Shown here: positions 34,282 to 43,021 of the stretch, piece by piece
Position numbering within the stretch: the first letter of the stretch is position 1
Layout of the letters: each line of letters begins with the position of its first letter
NCBI GenBank assembly: GCA_022824465.1
Contig: JAJDZV010000004.1
Coordinates: 62,001-126,000 of the forward strand
Direction: 5' to 3'
Source of the DNA: Anaerolineae bacterium
GTDB lineage: Bacteria > Chloroflexota > Anaerolineae > Aggregatilineales > Phototrophicaceae
Length of the DNA: 64,000 nucleotides
The notes under the pieces: model-generated
Told to the model about the DNA's origin: nothing
What the model saw: only the letters and a program-made list of their open reading frames with translations
Databases searched by the model: none
Program-made: the position numbers and the translations under genes

Positions 34282-36324
34282 ATGAACGCGGCGCCAGCAG
34301 ATTCCCCCGATCAAGCACAGAAAACCGCCTTGCGGCCGGGCTTGCCAAGCCTTGAGCAGTTGGCGCCGTATTTGGTGGCAGTGACATTGCTCGCCCTCAT
34401 ACTGAGCTTGCTTGTCGGGCGCGCGGACGCCGATCCCAGGCTCGCGCATGCCTTGAATATCATTTCGTATCTTGCTGGCGGCGCGATAGGTCTCAAGACC
34501 GCCTTGGAAAGCCTGCGCGAAGGCAAGATTGATGTCGATCTGCTGATGATTCTGGCGGCGCTGGGCGCAGCATTTATCGACCAGTGGCATGAAGGCGCGA
34601 TCTTGCTTTTCTTGTTTTCACTGAGCAACGTCCTGCAAGACTATGCCATCGGTCGCAGCCGTAACGCGATCCGCAGCCTCTTCGCGTTGTATCCGCAGAC
34701 AGCCAAGATCAGACGCGGGGATGATGTGATCGACGTGGAAATCGACGCCATTCGCGTTGGCGACATTGTCTTGATCGAACCGGGCGAACGCGTCCCGGTG
34801 GATGGCGACGTTATCAGAGGCGATTCCTCGGTTGACGAAAGCCCGATCACAGGCGAATCCCTGCCTGCGGACAAGAGCGCTGGCGATCGCGTCTTCGCCG
34901 GCAGCTTGAACAAGCAAGGAATACTCGATGTGCGCGCCACGCGCTTGGCTGCCAATTCCACGCTTTCGCGGATTATCGAATTGGTAGAGGAGGCGCAAGA
35001 CAGCAAGGCGCCGACCGAGCGCAGTCTCGAGCGATTTGAGCAGCGCTACGCCACTTTGATAATACTATCGGTGGCGCTTTTCATCGTGCTGCCGCCGCTG
35101 CTCGGCCTGGCTGAATTCGAGAGCAATTTCTATCGGGCAATGGTATTGATGACGGTCGCCTCGCCCTGCGCGCTTGTGATTAGCGTTCCTTCCGCCATCA
35201 TCTCCGCCATCGCGTCAGCCGCGCGCATTGGCGTACTCTTCAAAGGGGGCGCGAGCCTGGAGCAGCTCGCAACGGTCAAAGCCTTTGCCTTCGACAAGAC
35301 GGGAACGCTCACGCTGGGCGAGCCGCGGGTGACCGATATCACATGCGCCGCGGGCGTCTCAAGGCATAGTCTCGTCGTGGCGGCGGCCTCAGCCGAAGCG
35401 CGTTCGGAGCATCCCCTGGCGAAGGCCATCGTGGCGTACAGCGTCGACGCCGGCATGCCGCTGTCGGAGCCGGACAATTTCACCGCCATCCCGGGAAAAG
35501 GCGTTCGCGCGACGCTGGACGGCTGTGTAGTCCAAGTCGGTCGGGTTTCGCAACTTGCGCGGACCGCTGAGCTGCCTCATGCCTTGCGGCAAGCGCATGT
35601 GGAATTGGAGCGCGCTGGCAAGACGGTGGTAGCGGTATTGCGCGACGGGGTTTGGCTTGGTTTGATCGCGCTGGCTGATGAGAGCCGAGCGGACGCTTCC
35701 GCGCTGATGACGGCTCTCAAGGCAGTTGGGGTCCACCCCTTTATGCTCACCGGCGACAACAAACTGGTTGCCGCATCAATCGCCGCCGAGATTGGCATTG
35801 AGCGCGTTTATGCCGGTCTGTTGCCGGAGGACAAAGTCGAAGTTGTGCGCCAAATGCAGCAAGAGTTCGGCGCCGTAGCGATGGTCGGCGATGGCATTAA
35901 TGACGCGCCGGCTATGGCGCAGGCGGATATCAGCATCGCAATGGGCGGCGCCGGCGCGGATGTCGCGCTGGAAACAGCCGACGCCGTGCTCATGAGCGAC
36001 CAACTGGGGCGCATTCTCGACGCGCAGAGACTGAGCGCGCGCGCCCGCCAAGTTGTTCGGCAGAATATCGGCTTCTCGCTGGCGGTCATCGCCATGCTGA
36101 CCATTGGCGTGTTCGCGGTGGAGCTTCCCCTGCCCTTGGGCGTGCTGGGCCACGAAGGCAGCACAGTCATCGTCGTGCTCAACGGATTGCTCAGTTTGCT
36201 CGTACTGCCCGAGATCCGCCGACGCCGTTCATCGAGAAACAATGCTAGCGACGGAATTGCGTCCCTTCCCAATCCGCGAACAGATACCGCAGCTTTAGAC
36301 GCTGGTATTTCCCGGTCGAGGTAA
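34282..36324 (+). CDS. P1B-type heavy-metal ATPase, probably P1B-4 subgroup (SPC / HEGST)
   Basis: Exports a transition metal from the cytoplasm at the cost of ATP. The 680-residue chain has no N-terminal metal-binding domain. It has the phosphatase motif TGES (190-193), the metal-site motif SPC (294-296) in the sixth core helix, the phosphorylation site DKTGT (338-342), the MVGDGINDAPA hinge motif, and HEGST in a late helix. SPC together with HEGST is the signature of the P1B-4 class, known for Co2+, Fe2+, Ni2+ or Zn2+ efflux. Metal identity cannot be read from sequence alone. The last 80 nt overlap the 3' end of the convergent acyl-CoA synthetase, and the C-terminal 35 residues are a non-conserved Arg/Ser tail. 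Confidence 0.9.
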   Translation: MNAAPADSPDQAQKTALRPGLPSLEQLAPYLVAVTLLALILSLLVGRADADPRLAHALNIISYLAGGAIGLKTALESLREGKIDVDLLMILAALGAAFIDQWHEGAILLFLFSLSNVLQDYAIGRSRNAIRSLFALYPQTAKIRRGDDVIDVEIDAIRVGDIVLIEPGERVPVDGDVIRGDSSVDESPITGESLPADKSAGDRVFAGSLNKQGILDVRATRLAANSTLSRIIELVEEAQDSKAPTERSLERFEQRYATLIILSVALFIVLPPLLGLAEFESNFYRAMVLMTVASPCALVISVPSAIISAIASAARIGVLFKGGASLEQLATVKAFAFDKTGTLTLGEPRVTDITCAAGVSRHSLVVAAASAEARSEHPLAKAIVAYSVDAGMPLSEPDNFTAIPGKGVRATLDGCVVQVGRVSQLARTAELPHALRQAHVELERAGKTVVAVLRDGVWLGLIALADESRADASALMTALKAVGVHPFMLTGDNKLVAASIAAEIGIERVYAGLLPEDKVEVVRQMQQEFGAVAMVGDGINDAPAMAQADISIAMGGAGADVALETADAVLMSDQLGRILDAQRLSARARQVVRQNIGFSLAVIAMLTIGVFAVELPLPLGVLGHEGSTVIVVLNGLLSLLVLPEIRRRRSSRNNASDGIASLPNPRTDTAALDAGISRSR

Positions 36325-38050
36325 CCGGGATCTCCGCGCCGAACACGACGATTTTGGGCGACTTTTCGAAGGTCATCCGCTCTCGGCATCTGGCGATAAT
36401 CAAGTCGGCGTCGACCTTCGCGCCCGCATCCAAGACGACATAAGCGCCGACCTCTTCGCCATAATAGAGGTTGTCGAAACCGACCGCCAAACCGACATGG
36501 ACGCCGTCGATGCCGAGCAAGACTTCTTCTATATCAAAGGGACTGAATTTGACGCCGCCGCGATTGATCAACTCCTTGATGCGGCCCGTGATGAAGAAGA
36601 AGGGGCGGCCGCTTTCGTCGCGCAGGAAGAAGCCTTCGTCGCCGCTGCGAAACCACTGGAACTTGAAGGTCTCGGCGTTGGCGTCGGGACGTTTGAAGTA
36701 GCCCTGCATGACGTTGTGTCCACGGATGCAGATCTCCCCGCGTTTGCCCTCCCCCAGCCGTTCGCCGCTGCCGTCGGCGCTGAATATCGCCATTTCGTTG
36801 GGCTCAATCGGACAGCCAATACTCGGGTAATCGTGGTCCAACAGCCAATGCTGATTGGCTTGCCAGGACAAGTTGATCGGCAAGAAGCAAGAGTAACAGG
36901 TCGTCTCGCTTAGACCGTATCCGTGCAGAATGGTTATCCCGAACATCTCGCTGAAAGCGCGAGCGAGCGCCACCGATAGCGTGCCAGCGCCGCAGATCAG
37001 ATGGCGAAAATGCGCCAGATCCCGGCGGCTGATGTCGTCGCCGAAAATCGTATTGCCCGCTTCCCGCTCGCGCTGACCGTATTCAATCAAGAACTGCAAC
37101 AAGGTCGGCACGACGCTGACCACGTTGACGCCTTCACGGACGATTCGCTCCCAAAAGCGCGACACACTGAAGCGGCGATTGAGCACCGTCGAGCCGCCGA
37201 CATAGAGCGGCGCGACAAGCGTCACCACGATGCCGTTGACATGGTGGATCGGCAATACGCACATCATTCGCTGGTTGCCGGTGATCGCCTGCCACTGGCT
37301 GATTCCTTGCGCGTCGATAAGCAAATTGTATTGCGTGAGAATCACGCCCTTGGGTGTGCCGGTCGTGCCGCTCGTGTAAACCAGCAGTGCTTCGTCGGCC
37401 AGGCTGGCGGTGGCGTCGTTCCCTTCGCTAAGCGGCGTGTCCGCGGATTTCGCGCCGGAATCATCTGCGAGATAGGTCCTTGGGCGGTCGGCAATGGCCC
37501 CGTGGAAATCGACATACTCGCCGCCGCCGGTCTCGCCGACCGAGACAATTCGGCGGATGTTTGGCGCGCCTTCATCCCCGTTAACACCAGCGATAATATT
37601 CTCGGCGCGTTCCAGATACTCGCTGCGGACGAAGCAGACCTTGGCTTCGCTATTGCGCAATATGAAGGCGATGCGGCGATCGTCTTCGGCGACATTCTGG
37701 GGCGCAACCGCCGCCCCGATCACCCAGCAGGCAAAATAAATCAGCACCGTATCGACATGATTGTAGGCGATAGTGGCGACGCGGTCGCCCCGGCGGACGC
37801 CGAGATCGTCCGCCATGAAGTTCGCGGCTTGATGCGCGCGCGCGCTGATTTCTGCGTAGCTTAATTCATGACGCGACCCATCTTCATCGTAGGCGATCAG
37901 ATAGGTCTTCGCGCCTGATGTCTTGCTGTGCAGCGAGAGCAGATCGCGAAAATTGCGAAACGGCGCCTTGCGCGTCTCTTGCGGAATCCCGTCTTTGTGA
38001 TGCGCCTGATATATGTTGGCGGCCGTCCGCGCGTCCATTTCACTCGACAT
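36245..38050 (-). CDS. AMP-dependent acyl-CoA synthetase/ligase
   Basis: Member of the ANL superfamily, 601 residues. It activates a carboxylic acid as an acyl-adenylate and transfers it to CoA. Motifs are the P-loop VYTSGTTGTPKGV (about residue 230), GYGLSETTC (A5 region), RGHNVMQGYF, WFRSGDEGFF with the ribose-binding Asp, RIKELINRGGVKFSPFDIEE (hinge), and the C-terminal catalytic Lys in STGKYQRLKL. The acyl substrate is not evident; size and motifs fit a fatty-acid or carnitine/crotonobetaine-type ligase. A promoter TTTACA-N18-TATACT lies 40-70 nt upstream. It overlaps the metal ATPase gene by 80 nt at its 3' end. Confidence 0.88.
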   Translation of the reverse strand: MSSEMDARTAANIYQAHHKDGIPQETRKAPFRNFRDLLSLHSKTSGAKTYLIAYDEDGSRHELSYAEISARAHQAANFMADDLGVRRGDRVATIAYNHVDTVLIYFACWVIGAAVAPQNVAEDDRRIAFILRNSEAKVCFVRSEYLERAENIIAGVNGDEGAPNIRRIVSVGETGGGEYVDFHGAIADRPRTYLADDSGAKSADTPLSEGNDATASLADEALLVYTSGTTGTPKGVILTQYNLLIDAQGISQWQAITGNQRMMCVLPIHHVNGIVVTLVAPLYVGGSTVLNRRFSVSRFWERIVREGVNVVSVVPTLLQFLIEYGQREREAGNTIFGDDISRRDLAHFRHLICGAGTLSVALARAFSEMFGITILHGYGLSETTCYSCFLPINLSWQANQHWLLDHDYPSIGCPIEPNEMAIFSADGSGERLGEGKRGEICIRGHNVMQGYFKRPDANAETFKFQWFRSGDEGFFLRDESGRPFFFITGRIKELINRGGVKFSPFDIEEVLLGIDGVHVGLAVGFDNLYYGEEVGAYVVLDAGAKVDADLIIARCRERMTFEKSPKIVVFGAEIPVTSTGKYQRLKLRYLFADWEGTQFRR

Positions 38051-38089
38051 CGTGGCTTGCTCCAGCCTTGCCTTGGATTTTGCCGCATC

Positions 38090-38119
38090 AGTATAGCAAG
38101 CGCACAGGCGAAATGTAAA
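38090..38119 (-). promoter_or_regulatory. Promoter of the acyl-CoA synthetase gene
   Basis: On the minus strand TTTACA (38114-38119), an 18-nt spacer and TATACT (38090-38095). The start of transcription would be near 38083, about 33 nt before the ATG at 38050. Confidence 0.55.
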
Positions 38120-38302
38120 ACTGAACTAACGCGGAGCCGGTTAATCCAAGGCTCGATTCGCTGTCGCGGCTATGATTTGAGCTTATACTTAGAGCGTCAT
38201 TCCCGCCACATACGCGCGACGCAATAGCGGACATTGCAGCGCGGCGGTGTATTCGGTGTGAGCGCCCAGGCGCGTGAACCAACGAATTGAGAGCGAGCGG
38301 AC

Positions 38303-39637
38303 ATGAGACAACTTTGTGTAGTAGGGTCCGGTTATGTCGGCCTGATCACCGGCGCCTGTTTCGCCGACATGGGCAGCAACGTCACCTTCGTCGATATCGA
38401 CGAGGGCAAGATCGAGATGCTGCAAGCCGGCGAGATGCCGATCTATGAACCGGGCTTGGCAGAGTTGGCGCGGCGCAATGCCGACGCCGGCCGCATGCGC
38501 TTCACCACCTCGTACGCAGAGGGATTGGAGCACGCTGAATTTGTCTTTGTCTGCGTCGGCACGCCATCGGGCGTCGACGGCGAGGCCGATCTGCAATACG
38601 TGCGCGCCGCCGCCCAGACTATCGCCAAAACCATGCAACAGCCGCTCATCATCATCAACAAGTCTACCGTGCCCGTCGGCACAGGCGACTGGACGACCGA
38701 GATCATCAGCAGCAATCAACCGCAGCCCATCGACTTCGCGGTGGTGTCCTGCCCGGAATTCTTGCGGGAGGGTTCCGCCATTGCCGACTTCATGCAGCCC
38801 GATCGCACCGTCCTCGGTTCGACGTCTCCGTCAGCCGCCAAGAAGGTGGCTGAGCTTTACGCGCCTCTCGCCGCGCCAACAGTAATCACCGACCTGCGCA
38901 CGGCGGAGATGATCAAGTACGCCTCCAATGCTTTCCTCGCCACACGTATCAGCTTTATTAACGAGATCAGCATTATCTGTGAGCGGCTGGGCGCCGATGT
39001 TACCGAAGTTGCGCGCGGCATGGGATTTGACAAACGGATCGGACCGCACTTCCTGCAAGCGGGCGTCGGGTTCGGCGGATCATGCTTCCCCAAGGACGTC
39101 AAAGCCTTGGCCAACATGGCGCAGACCCACGGCATGCACCCGCAGTTGCTCAACGCGGTCATGGAGATCAACGCCTTTCAACGACGCCAGATCACGCTCA
39201 AGACGCGGGAATTGCTCGATGGCAGCCTCAACGGCAATACGGTCGCGCTGCTGGGCTTGGCTTTCAAGCAGGATACGGACGACACCCGCGAGTCGCCATC
39301 GCTCGCTGTGGCGCGGTCTCTACTGAACCAAGGCGCCAACGTCAAAGCCTATGACCCGGTAGCGATGGCAAACGCCAGCCGCGATGTGCCGGGCATCATG
39401 CTCTGCGACAATCCCTACAGCGCAGCCGCCGACAGCGACGCCCTGCTGGTCCTCACGCCCTGGAACGAATTCAAGCAGTTGGACATGAAGCGCGTCCTGT
39501 GCTCGATGAATCAGCCCAACATTATCGACGGCCGCAACATGTACAACCCCGAAGAACTGAAGGCGCTCGGATTCAGGTATCGCGGCGTCGGACGCGGCTT
39601 CAACGGCGAAGGGACGCTTGCCAACGGCGACGAGTGA
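38303..39637 (+). CDS. ugd: UDP-glucose 6-dehydrogenase
   Basis: Oxidises UDP-glucose to UDP-glucuronate with two NAD+, supplying precursors for acidic polysaccharide. The 444-residue enzyme starts with the Rossmann motif [19 protein letters not shown], then VCVGTPSG, the substrate-binding [11 protein letters not shown] and [17 protein letters not shown], and the nucleophile Cys261 in [13 protein letters not shown]. The C-terminal domain carries [17 protein letters not shown]. The start is ATG 38303; a possible -10 (TATACT, 38184-38189) lies 115 nt upstream. It is convergent with the PfkB kinase, with a 24-nt gap. Glycosyltransferases elsewhere in the window could use its product. Confidence 0.94.
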   Translation: MRQLCVVGSGYVGLITGACFADMGSNVTFVDIDEGKIEMLQAGEMPIYEPGLAELARRNADAGRMRFTTSYAEGLEHAEFVFVCVGTPSGVDGEADLQYVRAAAQTIAKTMQQPLIIINKSTVPVGTGDWTTEIISSNQPQPIDFAVVSCPEFLREGSAIADFMQPDRTVLGSTSPSAAKKVAELYAPLAAPTVITDLRTAEMIKYASNAFLATRISFINEISIICERLGADVTEVARGMGFDKRIGPHFLQAGVGFGGSCFPKDVKALANMAQTHGMHPQLLNAVMEINAFQRRQITLKTRELLDGSLNGNTVALLGLAFKQDTDDTRESPSLAVARSLLNQGANVKAYDPVAMANASRDVPGIMLCDNPYSAAADSDALLVLTPWNEFKQLDMKRVLCSMNQPNIIDGRNMYNPEELKALGFRYRGVGRGFNGEGTLANGDE

Positions 39638-39661
39638 GTCGAAGGCCCGCTACCAATGGTC

Positions 39662-40594
39662 TTAATAGGCCTCAAGCTCCGGTACTTGCGACTTCCAAAG
39701 TTGACCGCGCAGCCCGCCCGCACGTCCCGCCACCGCCCGGCCGCAGCGGCAGGCGATTTCGAGGCAAGTTTCCAGCGGCAACCCGTTCAGCCAGCCTGCC
39801 AAGAAACCGGCGTCAAAGCTGTCGCCAGCGCCGATACCGTCCCCGCCGCTGGGAGCGGAGACAACCGACTCCCGCCGTGATTCTCCCTGATGCCAAATGG
39901 AGGCTCCGGCTGCCCCCTGCTTGACGACCAGAATCGCTACTCTCGCCTGGAGAAAGGCCGCAGCCGCCGCCAAATCAACCTGGCCGCTGAGATGGAGCGC
40001 TTCCTGCTCATTTGGCAGCAGCGCATCAACGTAATCGAGCGCCGAGATGAATCCACCGTCCCAGACGCCGTGTGGATCCCAATTGGTGTCGAGCGAAACG
40101 GTGCAGCCCAATCTTTTGGCGCGTTTCAGTATTTCCACCCAGTGCGGAAGCAATCCCGTCTGCAGAAACAAACTGCCGTAATGCAGATGACGCGCGGATG
40201 CCAAAATCTCGTCGGCGATATCGTCAAGGGTGAGAGCCGCCAAGGAACCTGGATAGGTCAGCATTGCCCGGTCATCAGCCTGAACTAGGTGAACCGTAGC
40301 GCCGGTCTTCAGCCCCGGCTCGACGAATACCGCTTCGGTATCGACGCCGGCATCGTCGAGCGCGTCGATAATCATCTGACCGAAGGCATCGTCGCCAACC
40401 TTGCCCAAGAGCCGCGCCTTCAGGCCGAGCTTGGCGGCTTGCGCGGCGAAAATGCAGCAGGAGCCTCCCATTTCCAGGCTATAGCCGGCAACGGTCTTCT
40501 CCACTTGTCCGAACTGCGGCGCGATGTCTTCATCGTGAAGAATCAAGTCGACGCAAGTATCCCCAAATACGACAATGTCGTATGCTTTCTCCAT
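39662..40594 (-). CDS. PfkB-family sugar kinase
   Basis: Phosphorylates a sugar or related compound with ATP. The 310-residue ribokinase-fold protein has the N-terminal MGGSCCIFAAQAAKLG in the sugar-binding region, a strand VGDDAFG, and the C-terminal PfkB signature GGDGIGAGDSFDAGFLAGWL, which includes the catalytic Asp. It also has SLDTNWDP in the middle. The substrate cannot be assigned; the long VDLAAAAAFLQARVAILVVKQG part is typical of ribokinase-like enzymes. It is a single gene between ugd and purB with no clear operon partner. Confidence 0.88.
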   Translation of the reverse strand: MEKAYDIVVFGDTCVDLILHDEDIAPQFGQVEKTVAGYSLEMGGSCCIFAAQAAKLGLKARLLGKVGDDAFGQMIIDALDDAGVDTEAVFVEPGLKTGATVHLVQADDRAMLTYPGSLAALTLDDIADEILASARHLHYGSLFLQTGLLPHWVEILKRAKRLGCTVSLDTNWDPHGVWDGGFISALDYVDALLPNEQEALHLSGQVDLAAAAAFLQARVAILVVKQGAAGASIWHQGESRRESVVSAPSGGDGIGAGDSFDAGFLAGWLNGLPLETCLEIACRCGRAVAGRAGGLRGQLWKSQVPELEAY

Positions 40595-40687
40595 GAGGCC
40601 TGTCTCAATTCATTGCGCAACCATGTCAGTCAGTTTTGATGTTGGCGGCTGACAGCCGACCAGCGGCAATAGGTCAGCCTAGGGCGC

Positions 40688-42079
40688 CTAGCCGGGCGGG
40701 TCCTTTTGTGAACGCTCAATCGCGCTCAACGCTAATTCTTCGGCGTAGCCGATATAGCTAGCCGGCCTCAATTGCAGAAGCCGCTTCTTGTCCTCGGACG
40801 AAATCGCCAACTCGCGAATGAAGGCATGCAACTCTTCTCGCGTAGTCGAGGTCCCCCGCGTTAGCGCCTTAAGCTGCTCATATGCGTCAGGCGAATGGTA
40901 TTTGCGCAAGACCGTCTGCGCCGCCTCCGCCAGCAGCTCCCATCGATCCTCCAATTCGCGCGCCAGGACTGCGCGATCGGCTTCGATTCGCCGCAGACCG
41001 CGCTGGACCGATAGCAGCGCCAGGTAACTATGGGCGATTGCCACGCCGTAATTGCGCATGGCTGACGAATCGCTGAGATCCCGTTGCAGCCGTGACACGG
41101 GCAGCTTTGCCGCCAGGTGCGAGAACGCGCTGTTGCTGAGGCCGGCGTTGGCTTCCGCGTTTTCAAAGTCGATGGGATTGACCTTGTGCGGCATCGTGGA
41201 GGACCCGACTTCGTCGGCGCGGGCCGCCTGGCGGAAGACACCCAGGGAAATATAACTCCACATATCCTGGCAGAGGTCCAGTAGCACGGTGTTGAAGCGC
41301 AAGAGTGAATGCGCCAATTCCGCCAGGTAATCATGCGCTTCGATTTGTGTCGTCAGCGGGCTGAAGGTTAAACCCAGCGACTCGACGAACCGCCGCGCGA
41401 AGGCCCGCCAGTCAACCTCCGGGTAAGCGAATCGGTGCGCATTATAGGCGCCGACCGCGCCATTGAATTTGCCGAGGTACTCCTGAGACTCTATCGCGCG
41501 CAGTTGCCGCCGGAGCCGATATACAAATACAGCGATTTCCTTTCCCAGCGTGGTAGGCGTCGCCGCTTGTCCATGCGTCCGCGCCAGCATAGGGAGTGCA
41601 GCCGAGTCGCGCGCGAAGGTCTCCAGTTGCGCAACCAGCGCGTCGGCCGCCGGCTGCCAAACAGTGGTTACTGCGTCGCGAAACATCAGCGCATAAGCCA
41701 GGTTGTTGATATCGTCCGAGGTGCAGGCGAAATGCGCCGACGCTGACGCATCGTGCAGACCAGCGCGGTTGAGTCTTTCGCGAATGAAGTATTCGACCGC
41801 CTTCACGTCATGCTTCGTCTCTGCCTCAATCGCTTTGATCCGCCCTGCCGCTTCGTCATCAAAGTCGCTAAGCAATTGCTCGACAATCTCGCGTTCCGAC
41901 TTGGCGAAGGGCCGGAGGTGCGAAATCGCTTCATGCTCCGAGAGCGCGATAAGCCAGGCGATTTCGACGCGCAGACGATATTTCATAAGCGCCCATTCCG
42001 AAAGATACGACCTCAGCGGTGCTGTTTGCCCGGCATAACGACCGTCTAACGGCGAAATGGCTTGCAGACTGGATGTCAT
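40688..42079 (-). CDS. purB: Adenylosuccinate lyase (PurB, long type)
   Basis: Splits adenylosuccinate and SAICAR in purine synthesis. The 463-residue product starts MTSSLQAISPLDGRYAGQ, as in the E. coli-type long PurB, with fumarase-superfamily motifs: KHDVKAVEYF, the TSDDINNLAY substrate loop, ARTHGQAATPTTLGKE with the catalytic His, and the mobile loop signature GSSTMPHKVNPIDFENAE with the catalytic Ser. I set the start at ATG 42079; an in-frame ATG 14 codons upstream (42121) adds non-homologous residues. A TACAAT box on this strand (42113-42118) may be its -10. Confidence 0.93.
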   Translation of the reverse strand: MTSSLQAISPLDGRYAGQTAPLRSYLSEWALMKYRLRVEIAWLIALSEHEAISHLRPFAKSEREIVEQLLSDFDDEAAGRIKAIEAETKHDVKAVEYFIRERLNRAGLHDASASAHFACTSDDINNLAYALMFRDAVTTVWQPAADALVAQLETFARDSAALPMLARTHGQAATPTTLGKEIAVFVYRLRRQLRAIESQEYLGKFNGAVGAYNAHRFAYPEVDWRAFARRFVESLGLTFSPLTTQIEAHDYLAELAHSLLRFNTVLLDLCQDMWSYISLGVFRQAARADEVGSSTMPHKVNPIDFENAEANAGLSNSAFSHLAAKLPVSRLQRDLSDSSAMRNYGVAIAHSYLALLSVQRGLRRIEADRAVLARELEDRWELLAEAAQTVLRKYHSPDAYEQLKALTRGTSTTREELHAFIRELAISSEDKKRLLQLRPASYIGYAEELALSAIERSQKDPPG

Positions 42080-42503
42080 CGGCGCAGCGCTTTCTGATTT
42101 CTGAGCGCCAGTATTGTACACCGAAAAAGCCGAAGTTACTTGCCGGCCTACTGCCTAGCGCCCAAGGCCAGACAGGCGTCCAGCTCAGTTCCCCGACTTT
42201 GCGCATACGCGACCATATAGTCGCCTATTGCCGCCGCAAACCTGATACCATCAGTCCATGATGTCCCGCGCCAATTGTGCAACAAGCTGCTATCCGTCGC
42301 CGGCCGGCGGTATCGGTTGCCAGATTGCCAGATTGCCGAAAAATATATTCTTCGCCGGCGCCATGCCGCCTGGCGACGTTTCTGTAAGTTTGCGCCGCCC
42401 GCCAAATGAAAAGGGCGATCCTTGCGAATCTCAATCAAGAATTGGCGCATTATCTCTTACAGGACGCACAAATGCCCTAGTGATTGCATTTTTTTGTAGC
42501 GCG

Positions 42504-42546
42504 CTCCCCCTCTCTGATGATACGGAGAGGGGGCCGGGCGGTGAGG
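42504..42546. repeat. REP-like palindromic element
   Basis: CCCCCTCTC (42506-42514) and GAGAGGGGG (42525-42533) form a perfect 9-bp inverted repeat with a 10-nt loop, followed by CCGGGCGGTGAGG. GGAGAGGGGGCCGGG-type hairpins with a GGTGAGG tail are familiar dispersed intergenic repeats in several bacterial genomes, Chloroflexota among them. Only one copy is in this window. Confidence 0.55.
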
Positions 42547-42706
42547 TAGACCGCAGCGGCGCTCCAATCCCAAAGGTGTCAGCCGCTCCTCGCGTACCTA
42601 TACTGTTTCGAACCACTTGCCGATTTTCCGTGCCAGGCGGGATACGGCCGTGGCTCTCTGGCGCCGTCTCACATGCAAAGAAATATCATTCTTGCGGCGC
42701 CTGTAG

Positions 42707-42790
42707 CTTTGTCCGATTCGAACGGAAAACTATGCCCTTTGTCCGAAAAAGTCTTTTCACTGTCCGACAAAGCAAAATGTTGGACAAAGC
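42707..42790. repeat. Four iteron-like TTTGTCCGA motifs
   Basis: CTTTGTCCGA occurs at 42707-42716 and 42737-42746. CTGTCCGACAAAG (starting near 42760) and the inverted GGACAAAG (42782-42789) follow. The spacing of 20-30 bp and alternating orientation look like a protein-binding array or remains of a mobile element. Confidence 0.45.
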
Positions 42791-43021
42791 GCAAACGAAA
42801 AGCAAACTGTCGCCCCGCCAGACGATACTCGCTCGCGAATCGCCATCGGGCGGGGATGCAACCGGAAAAGATCAAGGCGAATCGCGGAAGCGGGCTGGTA
42901 TCAAAAGCCAGGCATCCAGTAGCAAACAAGCCTTGCATTTCGACCGGCTGATAAGGTTCGCATGTTACACTTGGAACTGCTTCGTATGTGGAATGACGGT
43001 GAATAGACTGAAGCGCTATAT

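Larger units (their letters stand above)
42080..43021. other. Non-coding region with repeats
   Basis: About 940 nt separate the purB and aguA starts. The plus-strand frame at 42258-43034 (258 codons) lacks a ribosome-binding site and is Ser/Arg/Cys-rich; it spans both a palindromic element and repeated TTTGTCCGA motifs, so it is not called as a gene. A weak AAATGC/GCATTT hairpin followed by seven T residues lies at about 42471-42496. The region probably holds dispersed repeats and perhaps regulatory DNA. Confidence 0.5.
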
